DNA of 64,000 nucleotides from Gemmatimonadota bacterium (GTDB lineage: Bacteria > Gemmatimonadota > Gemmatimonadetes > Palauibacterales > Palauibacteraceae). Made by a program: the position numbers and the translations under genes. Of the stretch, positions 44,628 to 52,270 are shown piece by piece (the stretch's first letter is position 1; each line of letters begins with the position of its first letter). The notes under the pieces are model-generated. The model saw only the letters and a program-made list of their open reading frames with translations. It did no database searches and was not told where the DNA came from. The stretch spans positions 41,491 to 105,490 of the forward strand of contig JAJEEM010000004.1 in the NCBI GenBank assembly GCA_022820995.1. The letters run 5' to 3'.

Positions 44628-45878
44628 ATGCGCTACCTGCCACGAATCATCGAGACGGAGATCGCCGACCATCTGACCGCCATCGGCGCCGTGGTTTTGG
44701 AAGGCCCCAAGGCGTGCGGAAAGACGGCCACGGGCCGCCACATGGCGGCAAGCGAAGTGCTGCTGGACGTCGATCCGAACGCCCGGCGAATGGTCGGAGC
44801 GGATCCGGCGTGGGTTCTGCGCGGGCCGACGCCACGATTGATCGACGAGTGGCACCTGGAATCCTCCATCTGGAATCATGTTCGGAGGACCGTGGATGAT
44901 CGGCGTACTCCCGGTCAGTTCATCCTCACCGGATCCGCGGTGCCAGCGGACGACGTGACGCGCCACACCGGAGCCGGCCGATTGACACGGTTGCGGATGC
45001 GCCCCCTTTCCCTCTTCGAAGCAGAGCGTTCCTCGGGCGAAATCTCGTTGAGAGAACTGCTTGATCAGACGCCGCAGCGATCCGCTCCGGCACCGCTCCC
45101 GATTCCGGAGCTTGCGGAACTCATCTGCATCGGTGGGTGGCCCGGCAACTTCGACCGGCCGCCTCGACAGGCCATGCGCCTGAACCGGAACTACCTCAAC
45201 GAGATCCGCCGCGTCGACATATCGCGGGTGAGCGACAAGAAGAGAGACCCCGTGAAGGTCGGGCGGCTGCTGCGCTCGCTGGCGCGGAACGTCGCGACAT
45301 CCGCGTCACTCTCGACTCTGGCCCGCGATGTACGCAGTGGCGGCACTTCGATGAGGACCGACACGGTCGCAGAGTACCTCGATGCCCTCGAACACTTGAT
45401 GATCGTCGAGGATCAACCCGCCTGGGCTCCGCACCTGCGCTCGCGAACGACGCTGCGGAAGGCGGCGGTAAGGCATTTAGCCGACCCTTCCCTCGCCATC
45501 GCGGCGCTGCGCGCGACGCCGGAACGCCTGCTCGAAGATCTCGAATTCCTGGGACTACTGTTCGAGTCGCTGGTTGTCCGCGACCTTCGAATCTACAGTC
45601 AAGCCATCGAGGCGGAGGTCTTCCACTACCGGGAAAAGGGAGGCCTGGAGGTGGACGCGATCGTCGAGACCGACGATGGCCGGTGGGCTGCATTCGAGGT
45701 CAAGCTCGGCGAACGCTGGGTGGACGAGGGTACGGCAAACTTGCGCAGGTTCGCCGCACGCATGAAGGACGGTGGGCGCGGCGACCCGACCGCCCTGGCA
45801 GTCATCGTGCCGGGTGGCTACGGCCACGTGAAGGCGGGCGATGTGGGTGTGGTTCCGATCGGCGCACTTGGGCCGTAA
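44628..45878 (+). CDS. AAA ATPase with DUF4143 C-terminal domain
   Basis: The 416-residue product has Walker A GPKACGKT (26-33), the Walker-B-like LIDEWH and sensor LTGSAV, then the middle domain PLSLFEAERSS. The C-terminal DUF4143 part, LFESLVVRDLRIYSQAIEAEVFHYREKGGLEVDAIVE...AAFEVKLG, carries a D-x(n)-ExK nuclease-like core. The family is widespread and of unknown function; a restriction-endonuclease-like fold fits. Codon usage is slightly less GC-rich than neighbours in places. ATG 44628 is the start. The repeat array directly upstream may be its own operator. Confidence 0.88.
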   Translation: MRYLPRIIETEIADHLTAIGAVVLEGPKACGKTATGRHMAASEVLLDVDPNARRMVGADPAWVLRGPTPRLIDEWHLESSIWNHVRRTVDDRRTPGQFILTGSAVPADDVTRHTGAGRLTRLRMRPLSLFEAERSSGEISLRELLDQTPQRSAPAPLPIPELAELICIGGWPGNFDRPPRQAMRLNRNYLNEIRRVDISRVSDKKRDPVKVGRLLRSLARNVATSASLSTLARDVRSGGTSMRTDTVAEYLDALEHLMIVEDQPAWAPHLRSRTTLRKAAVRHLADPSLAIAALRATPERLLEDLEFLGLLFESLVVRDLRIYSQAIEAEVFHYREKGGLEVDAIVETDDGRWAAFEVKLGERWVDEGTANLRRFAARMKDGGRGDPTALAVIVPGGYGHVKAGDVGVVPIGALGP

Positions 45879-45918
45879 CGACGAGATGCTTGTGCTTCGT
45901 GGGTGCGGGTTCGCCCAC

Positions 45919-46182
45919 TCAAGGTCCGTCCCTGTCGCGATCCGCCCGGATCGTTTCGGCGCTGTCGACTGAGGATGTCAGCCGCTGTCGCATCTCGCGG
46001 ACGCGGTCCACGAACGTCACCTCTTCGGCCAGCAGCGCATCATGAATGATCGCGTGATGCTCCGCTTCGGCCGACCGGCGATTGTCGGCTGCCCGGCGCC
46101 TGAGCGCGTCGACCACCTGCGCGGTCACGGTGCGAACCGTGAGTTGCGCCACCGCGATCACCGCCCGGATGATCGTCCACAT
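45919..46182 (-). CDS. Small hypothetical protein, 87 aa
   Basis: No family is recognised. The start ATG 46182 follows GAGGAGACGGAG. The N-terminus is hydrophobic (MWTIIRAVIAVAQLTVRTVTAQVVDAL) and could be a membrane or signal-like helix, then a highly charged helix follows (RRRAADNRRSAEAEHHAIIHDALLAEEVTFVDRVREMRQRL). It converges with the DUF4143 gene, 40 bases apart, and lies upstream of the B12 riboswitch in the opposite direction. The evidence for expression is the ribosome-binding site and codon pattern only. Confidence 0.4.
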   Translation of the reverse strand: MWTIIRAVIAVAQLTVRTVTAQVVDALRRRAADNRRSAEAEHHAIIHDALLAEEVTFVDRVREMRQRLTSSVDSAETIRADRDRDGP

Positions 46183-46305
46183 CTCCGTCTCCTCGTCCGC
46201 CGTTCTCGTTTGTGAAGCTAACGCCCCCACGAGTTACGCGCGCCGATCAACGGCACGTCACAGGAAGGCCGGAGTTGACCGGCGGGGACGGCGGACGCAT
46301 CCTCG

Positions 46306-46476
46306 GGGCACGACAGAATCGGCCGGGGGGGCTTACGGAAGCCGGTGTGAATCCGGCGCGGCCCCGCCACTGTGAGAGGTCCGGGATTTCCCGCAACGCC
46401 GACTCGGACGTGCCACTGGGACCCGCATGGTCCCGGGAAGGCGAGCCCCGGCGGCCTCGAGCCAGGAGACGTGCCC
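46306..46476 (+). promoter_or_regulatory. Cobalamin (B12) riboswitch
   Basis: The segment has the core GCCGGTGTGAATCCGGC... followed by GCCCCGCCACTGTGA, then CCACTGGG and GGGAAGGC, and ends with the B12 box AGCCAGGAGACGTGCCC (46460-46476). GGGCAC (46306-46311) pairs with GTGCCC (46471-46476) as the closing P1 stem. This is a standard AdoCbl aptamer. It lies in the 399-base leader before btuB. Most likely it reduces btuB expression when cobalamin is abundant. Confidence 0.95.
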
Positions 46477-46493
46477 ATCCGGCGCCCACAACA

Positions 46494-46511
46494 CACCTCC
46501 GCGGGGAGGTG
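46494..46511 (+). promoter_or_regulatory. Hairpin in the riboswitch expression platform
   Basis: CACCTCC-GCGG-GGAGGTG is a perfect 7-bp stem with a 4-base loop, 18 bases after the aptamer and 70 bases before the btuB start. There is no T-run, so termination by this hairpin alone is not certain; it may be part of a translational or Rho-dependent switch. Confidence 0.5.
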
Positions 46512-46581
46512 AGGGGTCGTCTTCCGGGTCCGGCACACCCTGGGAATCTCCCTCTCGTTTCCGCGGGAAGGGAGAGCCGAG

Positions 46582-48579
46582 ATGAGACATGTGAACCCGG
46601 CGCGAGGGCGCCCGCTTCACGCACTCGCCGCAGCCGCCTGCGCCTTTGCCGCCGCCTTTGCCGCTGCCGGCGCGTCCCCGCTTCGCGCGCAGGAACCGAT
46701 CAGCCTCGAGGGACTCGTCGTCACCGCCTATCGCTGGGCCGAGCCGGAGTGGACCGTGGCCGCCAACACCACGATCATCGAAGGCGAGGAACTCGAGCGG
46801 GCCGGGATCGAGTTCGTGTCCGACGCGCTCCGACAGGTCGCCGGCCTGGCCGTCGCCCGCAACGGATCGTTCGGCGCCATCACGTCTGTCTTTCTGCGCG
46901 GGGGCGAATCCGACTACGTCCACGTGCTCGTCGACGGGGTGCGGGTGAACGAGCCCGGTGGATCCTACGACTTCGCCTCGCTGACCACCGACAACGTGGA
47001 GCGGATCGAGATCGTGCGCGGGCCGGCTTCGGCGCTGTACGGCTCCGACGCGGTGAGCGGCGTCATCCAGATCTTCACGCGCCGCGGGGCGGGGGCGCCC
47101 CGGGGCGGCGGCTCGTTCCAGACCGGGAGCTTCGGGACGACGCGCTGGCAGGGCGACCTCTCAGGCGGCGGCGGCGGACTCTCCTATGCCTTCTCGCTCG
47201 GGGGGAGCACGACGGACGGGATCCTCGCCTTCAACAACGAGCACCGGCAGACGACGGCCACCGGGCGCGTGCAGGCGAACCTGGACGCGGACACCGACGC
47301 GACCTTCGCCATCCGCTACAACGACTCGCGCTTCCACTATCCGACGGACGGGTCGGGTAACGTGGTCGACCGCAACGCGTATTCCTTCGGAGACGCGCTC
47401 ACCGTCAACATCGACGCGGGCCGGCGCTGGACGGATGCGCTCGAGACGCGCCTCTTCCTCAACGTCTGGGAATCGGACCGCGGTACGGACGACGGACCCG
47501 ACAACCCCGCCGACAGCCTGGGCTTCTTCGGGTTCAAGAGTCTCACCGACACCCGGCGCGTCACCGCCGGCGGCCGCGCCGTGTGGCGCCCCTCCGAGGG
47601 GATGGCGATCACGACGGGGTACGAGGAGGAGCGACAGTCCGTCCGCGGCTTCAATCGGTCCTTCTCCCAGTTCGGCGAGAGTGCCGGCAACTCCGAGGAC
47701 GACTGGTGGAACCGCGCCGTCCACGCGCAGCTCTCGTGGGGTCGCGACGCGCTGGCGCTCAACGCGGGCGTCAGGGCCGAGGACGACGAGCGGTTCGGGA
47801 CAGCGGCCACCTGGCGGACGGGAGCGGCGTGGCGCGCCGAGGCATCGGGGACGCGCCTCCGGGTTTCGGCCGGCACCGGAATCAAGGAACCGACGTTCTT
47901 CGAGACCTTCGCCACGGGCTTCGTGACGGGAAACCCCGACCTCACGCCGGAACGCTCCACGAGCTTCGAGGGCGGGATCGATCAGGACCTCGGCGGTTCG
48001 CTGAAACTCTCGCTGACGGGATTCAGCCAGAGCTACCGGGACCTGATCCAGTACACCGGCTCTCCGCCCGCCGAGGGCGACCCCAACTTCTTCAACGTCG
48101 CGAAGGCCCGGAGCCGGGGGCTCGAGGCGGAGGCGTCCGTCGAGGCCCGCCGGCTGCGGCTCACCGGCAGTTGGACGTACCTCGACACCGAGGTGCAGGA
48201 CGCCGGCTTCGACGAGGGACCCGGCGCAACCTTCGTGGAAGGCTCCGCGCTGTTGCGGCGGCCGAAGCACGCCATGGCGGCCTCCGCCTTCTATCCGGTC
48301 TCGTCGCGGGTCGGACTGGACGTGAGCCTGCGGCGCGTGGGAGAACGCGAGGATCGGGACTTCGCTTCCTTCCCGGCCGAGCCCGTGACGCTTCCCGCCT
48401 ACACCGTGCTCGATCTCTCGGCCAGCTTCGACATCGCCGGGAGTCGCGGAGGTCCGGGATTCACGCTCACGGTGCGCGCTGAGAACCTCCTCGACTCCGC
48501 CTACGAGGAGGTCTGGGGCTTCGCGGCGCCCGGGCGGGGGCTGTACGTCGGTGGACGCGTCGTCCTCGGCGGCTCCTGA
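46582..48579 (+). CDS. btuB: TonB-dependent vitamin B12 receptor
   Basis: The 665-residue outer-membrane receptor has a signal peptide (to about residue 37, ASPLRAQ), a short TonB box region (LEGLVVTAYR), a plug domain with VFLRGGESDYVHVLVDGVRVNEPG and ERIEIVRGPASALYGSDAVSGVIQIFTRRG, and a 22-strand beta-barrel ending in RAENLLDSAYEEVWGFAAPGRGLYVGGRVVLGGS. The cobalamin riboswitch directly upstream gives the substrate. No btuFCD genes are adjacent, so periplasmic and inner-membrane parts are elsewhere. ATG 46582 has GGGAAGGGAG upstream. Terminated by a strong hairpin. Confidence 0.93.
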   Translation: MRHVNPARGRPLHALAAAACAFAAAFAAAGASPLRAQEPISLEGLVVTAYRWAEPEWTVAANTTIIEGEELERAGIEFVSDALRQVAGLAVARNGSFGAITSVFLRGGESDYVHVLVDGVRVNEPGGSYDFASLTTDNVERIEIVRGPASALYGSDAVSGVIQIFTRRGAGAPRGGGSFQTGSFGTTRWQGDLSGGGGGLSYAFSLGGSTTDGILAFNNEHRQTTATGRVQANLDADTDATFAIRYNDSRFHYPTDGSGNVVDRNAYSFGDALTVNIDAGRRWTDALETRLFLNVWESDRGTDDGPDNPADSLGFFGFKSLTDTRRVTAGGRAVWRPSEGMAITTGYEEERQSVRGFNRSFSQFGESAGNSEDDWWNRAVHAQLSWGRDALALNAGVRAEDDERFGTAATWRTGAAWRAEASGTRLRVSAGTGIKEPTFFETFATGFVTGNPDLTPERSTSFEGGIDQDLGGSLKLSLTGFSQSYRDLIQYTGSPPAEGDPNFFNVAKARSRGLEAEASVEARRLRLTGSWTYLDTEVQDAGFDEGPGATFVEGSALLRRPKHAMAASAFYPVSSRVGLDVSLRRVGEREDRDFASFPAEPVTLPAYTVLDLSASFDIAGSRGGPGFTLTVRAENLLDSAYEEVWGFAAPGRGLYVGGRVVLGGS

Positions 48580-48594
48580 CCGGCGCGGTTGCCG

Positions 48595-48625
48595 GGGCCC
48601 CGCGGCGGCGGATGCCGCGGGGCCC
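48595..48625. terminator. Convergent-gene hairpin after btuB
   Basis: GGGCCCCGCGGC (48595-48606) and its exact complement (48614-48625) make a 12-bp GC stem with a 7-base loop. It lies between the converging btuB and VTT genes and could end both. No T-run follows on either strand, so it may work with Rho or only stabilise the 3' ends. Confidence 0.5.
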
Positions 48626-48639
48626 GCCCCCTCACGGAG

Positions 48640-49530
48640 CTACGCCGACGCGCCGGGGGTCTCTTCCGCCTCGGCCAGCGCCCTCTGCAGTTCGCGCCGG
48701 GCCACGCGCGTGACGAGGACGACCACGACGGCGGTCGCGACGAGGCCCGCCACCAGGAGCGCCGTCTGCCCCCAGCTGGCCGCGCCGCCGGACGCCTCGG
48801 CGACCTCCGCCCCGGCCGCGCCGATGTACACATACAGGAGCGTCCCCGGGAACATCCCCACGAGCGAGGCCGCCACGTACTGGTAGAAGGTCACGCCGGT
48901 GAGGCCGTAGAAGTAGTTCTGCGCGTTGAACGGAAACACCGGGGAAAGGCGGGTGAGGAAGACGATGCGCCAACCCTGGGTTTCGACTGCACGGTCGATC
49001 GCGCGCAGCGCCGGGCGGTTGGCGAGCAGCTTCTCGACGCGGTCGCGCAGCACGTAGCGGGCGATGAGGAAGGCGAGCGCGGCCCCGATGTTCGCGCCCA
49101 CGAACACGGTGAGGGTGCCGAGCGCGAGGCCGAAGGTGACGCCGCCGGCGATCGTCAGCGCCGAGCCCGGCACGAAGAGCACCACGGCGAGCGCGTAGAA
49201 GAGTCCGAAGAAGAAGGGTCCCAGCCACCCCAGTTCCGCGGTGGTCTCGCGCAGCCAGGTGACGAGTCGCGCGAGAAAGCCCAGCTCCTCCGCCTCCGCG
49301 GACTCCGGCGCCTGGGCCACCTGCCCGGGGATGGGCGAGGCGGCCACTGGCAGCCCGCGGTAAGACCCCGCGTCAGCGGCGAGAGCGGGGGGGGCGAAGC
49401 CGGGACCCGCGCGGGACGCCGGGACATCGACCGCGCCGTCCGCCGGCGCCGGCACGAGCGCCCCGAAAAGGAGCGCGGTCCAGGCGACCGCCGAACCGCG
49501 TCGTCCGTCTCGCCTCGGCCCGGGGACCAC
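48640..49530 (-). CDS. DedA/TVP38-type (VTT-domain) membrane protein
   Basis: The 296-residue product has about six hydrophobic helices; the VTT core is visible as LFYALAVVLFVPGSALTIAGGVTFG, GANIGAALAFLIARYVLRDRVEKLL and RIVFLTRLSPVFPFNAQNYFYGLTGVTFYQYVAASLVGMFPGTLLYVYIG. Such proteins are lipid scramblases or envelope-homeostasis factors. An N-terminal signal-like helix and a Pro/Ala-rich linker (about 15-80) precede it. Start GTG 49530 shares its first base with the peptidase stop (TAGTG), so the two are translated together. Confidence 0.82.
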   Translation of the reverse strand: MVPGPRRDGRRGSAVAWTALLFGALVPAPADGAVDVPASRAGPGFAPPALAADAGSYRGLPVAASPIPGQVAQAPESAEAEELGFLARLVTWLRETTAELGWLGPFFFGLFYALAVVLFVPGSALTIAGGVTFGLALGTLTVFVGANIGAALAFLIARYVLRDRVEKLLANRPALRAIDRAVETQGWRIVFLTRLSPVFPFNAQNYFYGLTGVTFYQYVAASLVGMFPGTLLYVYIGAAGAEVAEASGGAASWGQTALLVAGLVATAVVVVLVTRVARRELQRALAEAEETPGASA

Positions 49531-50753
49531 TACGGCCTCTCCAGTCGATTGTGCGCCGCGAGGATGCGCCGCACTTCGTCGTGCGGGAGTCCCGGCACCA
49601 TGTTCCCGTCGCGCCCCACCATGGTCCGGCCCGCGACCATCGCGTTCGTGATCGCCTCCTCCGTGGCCTGGGCCGTCGCGAGCAACAGCGGCGAAATGGC
49701 GTCGTTCGATATCATCTCCACCGTCGTGTTCTCCCCCCGACTCCACGCCCCGCTGTTCGCTGTCGAGAAGGCTATGAAGATGTCGCCGGAACCGTTCATC
49801 CCGTACCCGCCCATCCGCCCGATCCCGATCGGCGCACGGCGCGCGAGCCGCTTCAACTGGTGCGGCAGCAGCGGAGCGTCCGTCGCGATGACGACGATGA
49901 TCGACCCGAGCCCGTCGAACGCGCCCGCGTCCGCCGATCCGTCCGCGTCGCCGGGCGGCGTCCAGTCGAGGAGTTCCTGCCCCACCGGCACGCCCGCGAT
50001 CAGCAACTGCGGCCGGCGCCCGTAGTTGCACTGCACGAGCACGCCGACGGTGTAGTCCCCCACGAGCCGGGACGAGGTTCCGATTCCGCCCTTGAACGAA
50101 TTGCAGACCATGCCGGTCCCGCCGCCGACCGACCCCTCCGTGACGTGGCCCGAGGCCGCACTCTCGATCGCGGCGAACACGTGTTCCCTGCCGACGTGGA
50201 ACCCGTTGATGTCGTTGAGCCGCCCATCCCAGGTTTCCGCCACGACGGGCAGGCTCCACCAGATGCCCGGCGCGATGGGATGGTTCGCCTCCGCATCCCG
50301 CGACCACTCGATGACCGCCTGGTGGACGTCTCCCACGCTGTGGGTGTTGGTGATCATCACCGGACCCTCGAGGAAGCCCGATTCCTCGACCCAGGTCGTC
50401 CCCGTCATTTCGCCGTTCCCGTTCAGCGAGTACCAGCCGGCAAAGACGGGTTCGTAGCTCTCCGTGCGCGGGAGCACGGCCGTCACGCCCGTGCGCACGG
50501 GGCCCTCCCCGACGACGAGCGCCCCCTCCCCTTCGATGATCGTCGCATGCCCGACCCGGACGCCGGCCACATCCGTAATCGCGTTCCAGGATCCGGGCTC
50601 GCCCGGGAACGGAATCCCGAGGTCCCGCGCCCTCGGCGGGGTCTGGGCGTCGAGCGCGCCGGCGGTCAGCATTCCGGCGGTCAGCACTCCGGCGGTCAGC
50701 GTCAGCGCGATCGGGCGCCGGCGGGCCGATCCCGTTCGTGGCAAGAAGAACAT
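49530..50753 (-). CDS. DmpA-type (P1 family, S58) aminopeptidase
   Basis: The protein of 407 residues has a signal peptide (to about residue 37, GALDAQ) and the S58/P1 fold: DLGIPFPGEPGSWNAITDVAGVRVGH, the conserved GGGTGMVCNSFKGGIGTSSR and GLGSIIVVIATDAPL. In DmpA the chain cuts itself before the catalytic Ser of this last motif (Gly-Ser). So the enzyme should mature into alpha and beta chains in the periplasm and release N-terminal residues from peptides. The signal peptide holds three tandem 15-base repeats. ATG 50753 follows GGAGGTG. Confidence 0.88.
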   Translation of the reverse strand: MFFLPRTGSARRRPIALTLTAGVLTAGMLTAGALDAQTPPRARDLGIPFPGEPGSWNAITDVAGVRVGHATIIEGEGALVVGEGPVRTGVTAVLPRTESYEPVFAGWYSLNGNGEMTGTTWVEESGFLEGPVMITNTHSVGDVHQAVIEWSRDAEANHPIAPGIWWSLPVVAETWDGRLNDINGFHVGREHVFAAIESAASGHVTEGSVGGGTGMVCNSFKGGIGTSSRLVGDYTVGVLVQCNYGRRPQLLIAGVPVGQELLDWTPPGDADGSADAGAFDGLGSIIVVIATDAPLLPHQLKRLARRAPIGIGRMGGYGMNGSGDIFIAFSTANSGAWSRGENTTVEMISNDAISPLLLATAQATEEAITNAMVAGRTMVGRDGNMVPGLPHDEVRRILAAHNRLERP

Positions 50754-50810
50754 CGACACCTCCACGCGAGGGACTATGTGATTCGATCTGTCTCTATCTG
50801 AGCGTGCCCA

Positions 50811-52160
50811 CTATCTGAACGTGCCCTGGATCCCCAGCGTCCACAGGACGTCCGGCCGCAGACCGGCGGCCTGGATCGGGAGCAGGGCGTTCGTGGCGAG
50901 AATCATGTCGCGGCCGAGCATGTACTTGAGCCCCACGGCGAGGTCGATGAAGTGGTGACCGACGTCCGGGAGGGAAGACGACTCGACGGTAAGAGCCGGA
51001 GTGCCGACAAAGGTGACGGGGCCCGGCATCGGATGCTCCGGATCCGCCAGTTCCCAGCGGGTGATGAGGTCCGCGGCCACCGTCAACGCGTCCGACGCAT
51101 GGGCATCGAAGCCCACCGTCGCGAGCACCGCGTCCTGATCGAAGTTGCTGTCGCGCAGGTTTCCTTCGCGCAGAAGATACCCGGCGTTCAGGTGGGGCGA
51201 GAACCGCCCCCGGTTGAGGGAGAGAACCGCCAGCGCGCGGCCACGGCCTTCGCCCAGCCCGAGCAGATCCTCCTCCTGTCCCGTGGGGAAGGTGACGTCC
51301 GCCAGGAGCGCCATGTTCACGGGCGGCGGCGCACGGCCCACGACCGTGCCTCCCATGAGGTTGACCTTCATCCGGGCGGAGACGTCGCCGATTCCCGTCG
51401 CCGACCCTCTCACGGAGTTGCTCGCCTGGAGGACCGGCGCGTCGGGCGTGCCTCCGAAGCGGTGCGCGAGCGCATTGCCCAGCGGCAGGATCTGGGCGTG
51501 AGTCGTTCCCCTCAGACTGGCCCGCACGACCGGCACGGCGAATCCCACGTCGAGGAAGGACGCCAGGCCGGCGCTCAGGACCGCCGTGGCCACCGTGTAG
51601 TCGAGGTCGAGGTTCGTCCGCACCCGCAGCACGTCGCGTTCGAAGAAGGGCAGGCCGAGCCCGGGGTCCGGACCGAGGGCCACATCCGAGTCCTCGTGGA
51701 AGAAGTTCAGGACGAGGTTGTCCGTGGGCACGCCGCTGAAGTTCGTGACCTGGAACGCGGTGGCTTCGAGGCCGAGGAAGAAACGCCCCATCCCGAGGGT
51801 TTCGGCTCGTTCCGCGAAGATCGGCCCGAACGACGCGCCCCGGTCGTCGTCCGACCAGATGCGGCCGCCGGCCATCGCGGTCGGGGGCAGGCTGCCGACC
51901 ACGCCGGCAACCCCTTCCTGGAAGGAGAGGATGAGCGCGTCGTTCCGCGGAACCCGTTCGCGCAGGTAGTGCCGGCCGTGCTCCGTATTGAAGCGCCCGG
52001 TCTCCTCGAAGTCCGGATCGAGGCACAGGGGCACGCCGCACTGCCCGAACACGAACAGTTCCGATACGAGGTCCGTGAGCGACTGTGCCGCGGCCGGCCG
52101 GCCGGTCACCGTCATCAGCGCCACCATGACCATGAGCCCCGCGACGGCTCGTCCGTGCAT
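50811..52160 (-). CDS. Outer-membrane beta-barrel protein (transporter-like)
   Basis: The 449-residue product has a signal peptide (MHGRAVAGLMVMVALMTVTGRPAAAQS) and a body of alternating beta-strands with aromatic ends (HHFIDLAVGLKYMLGRDMILATNALLP, FSPHLNAGYLLREGNLRDSN, ending WTLGIQGTFR with a terminal Arg after an aromatic). A Cys pair in FGQCGVPLC near the start is unusual. It looks like the porin-like family often called transporter (related to phenol-degradation meta-pathway proteins). The substrate is unknown. ATG 52160 follows GGAGGCGAG; the frame is open upstream to 52172. Confidence 0.65.
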   Translation of the reverse strand: MHGRAVAGLMVMVALMTVTGRPAAAQSLTDLVSELFVFGQCGVPLCLDPDFEETGRFNTEHGRHYLRERVPRNDALILSFQEGVAGVVGSLPPTAMAGGRIWSDDDRGASFGPIFAERAETLGMGRFFLGLEATAFQVTNFSGVPTDNLVLNFFHEDSDVALGPDPGLGLPFFERDVLRVRTNLDLDYTVATAVLSAGLASFLDVGFAVPVVRASLRGTTHAQILPLGNALAHRFGGTPDAPVLQASNSVRGSATGIGDVSARMKVNLMGGTVVGRAPPPVNMALLADVTFPTGQEEDLLGLGEGRGRALAVLSLNRGRFSPHLNAGYLLREGNLRDSNFDQDAVLATVGFDAHASDALTVAADLITRWELADPEHPMPGPVTFVGTPALTVESSSLPDVGHHFIDLAVGLKYMLGRDMILATNALLPIQAAGLRPDVLWTLGIQGTFR

Positions 52161-52270
52161 CTCGCCTCCCATCGAGTTTCCGCTCCGGTGGCGCTGAAGG
52201 TTCGCCCGCCGGTCGGTCGCGGCAAGGCGACCCGTTGACCTCCGGCGCCCTCCGCGCTCATCCTCGGGCC

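Noticed and set aside
48595..48625. Classic intrinsic terminator
   Set aside because: The stem is excellent but neither strand has a T-run; kept only as a hairpin with uncertain terminator role.
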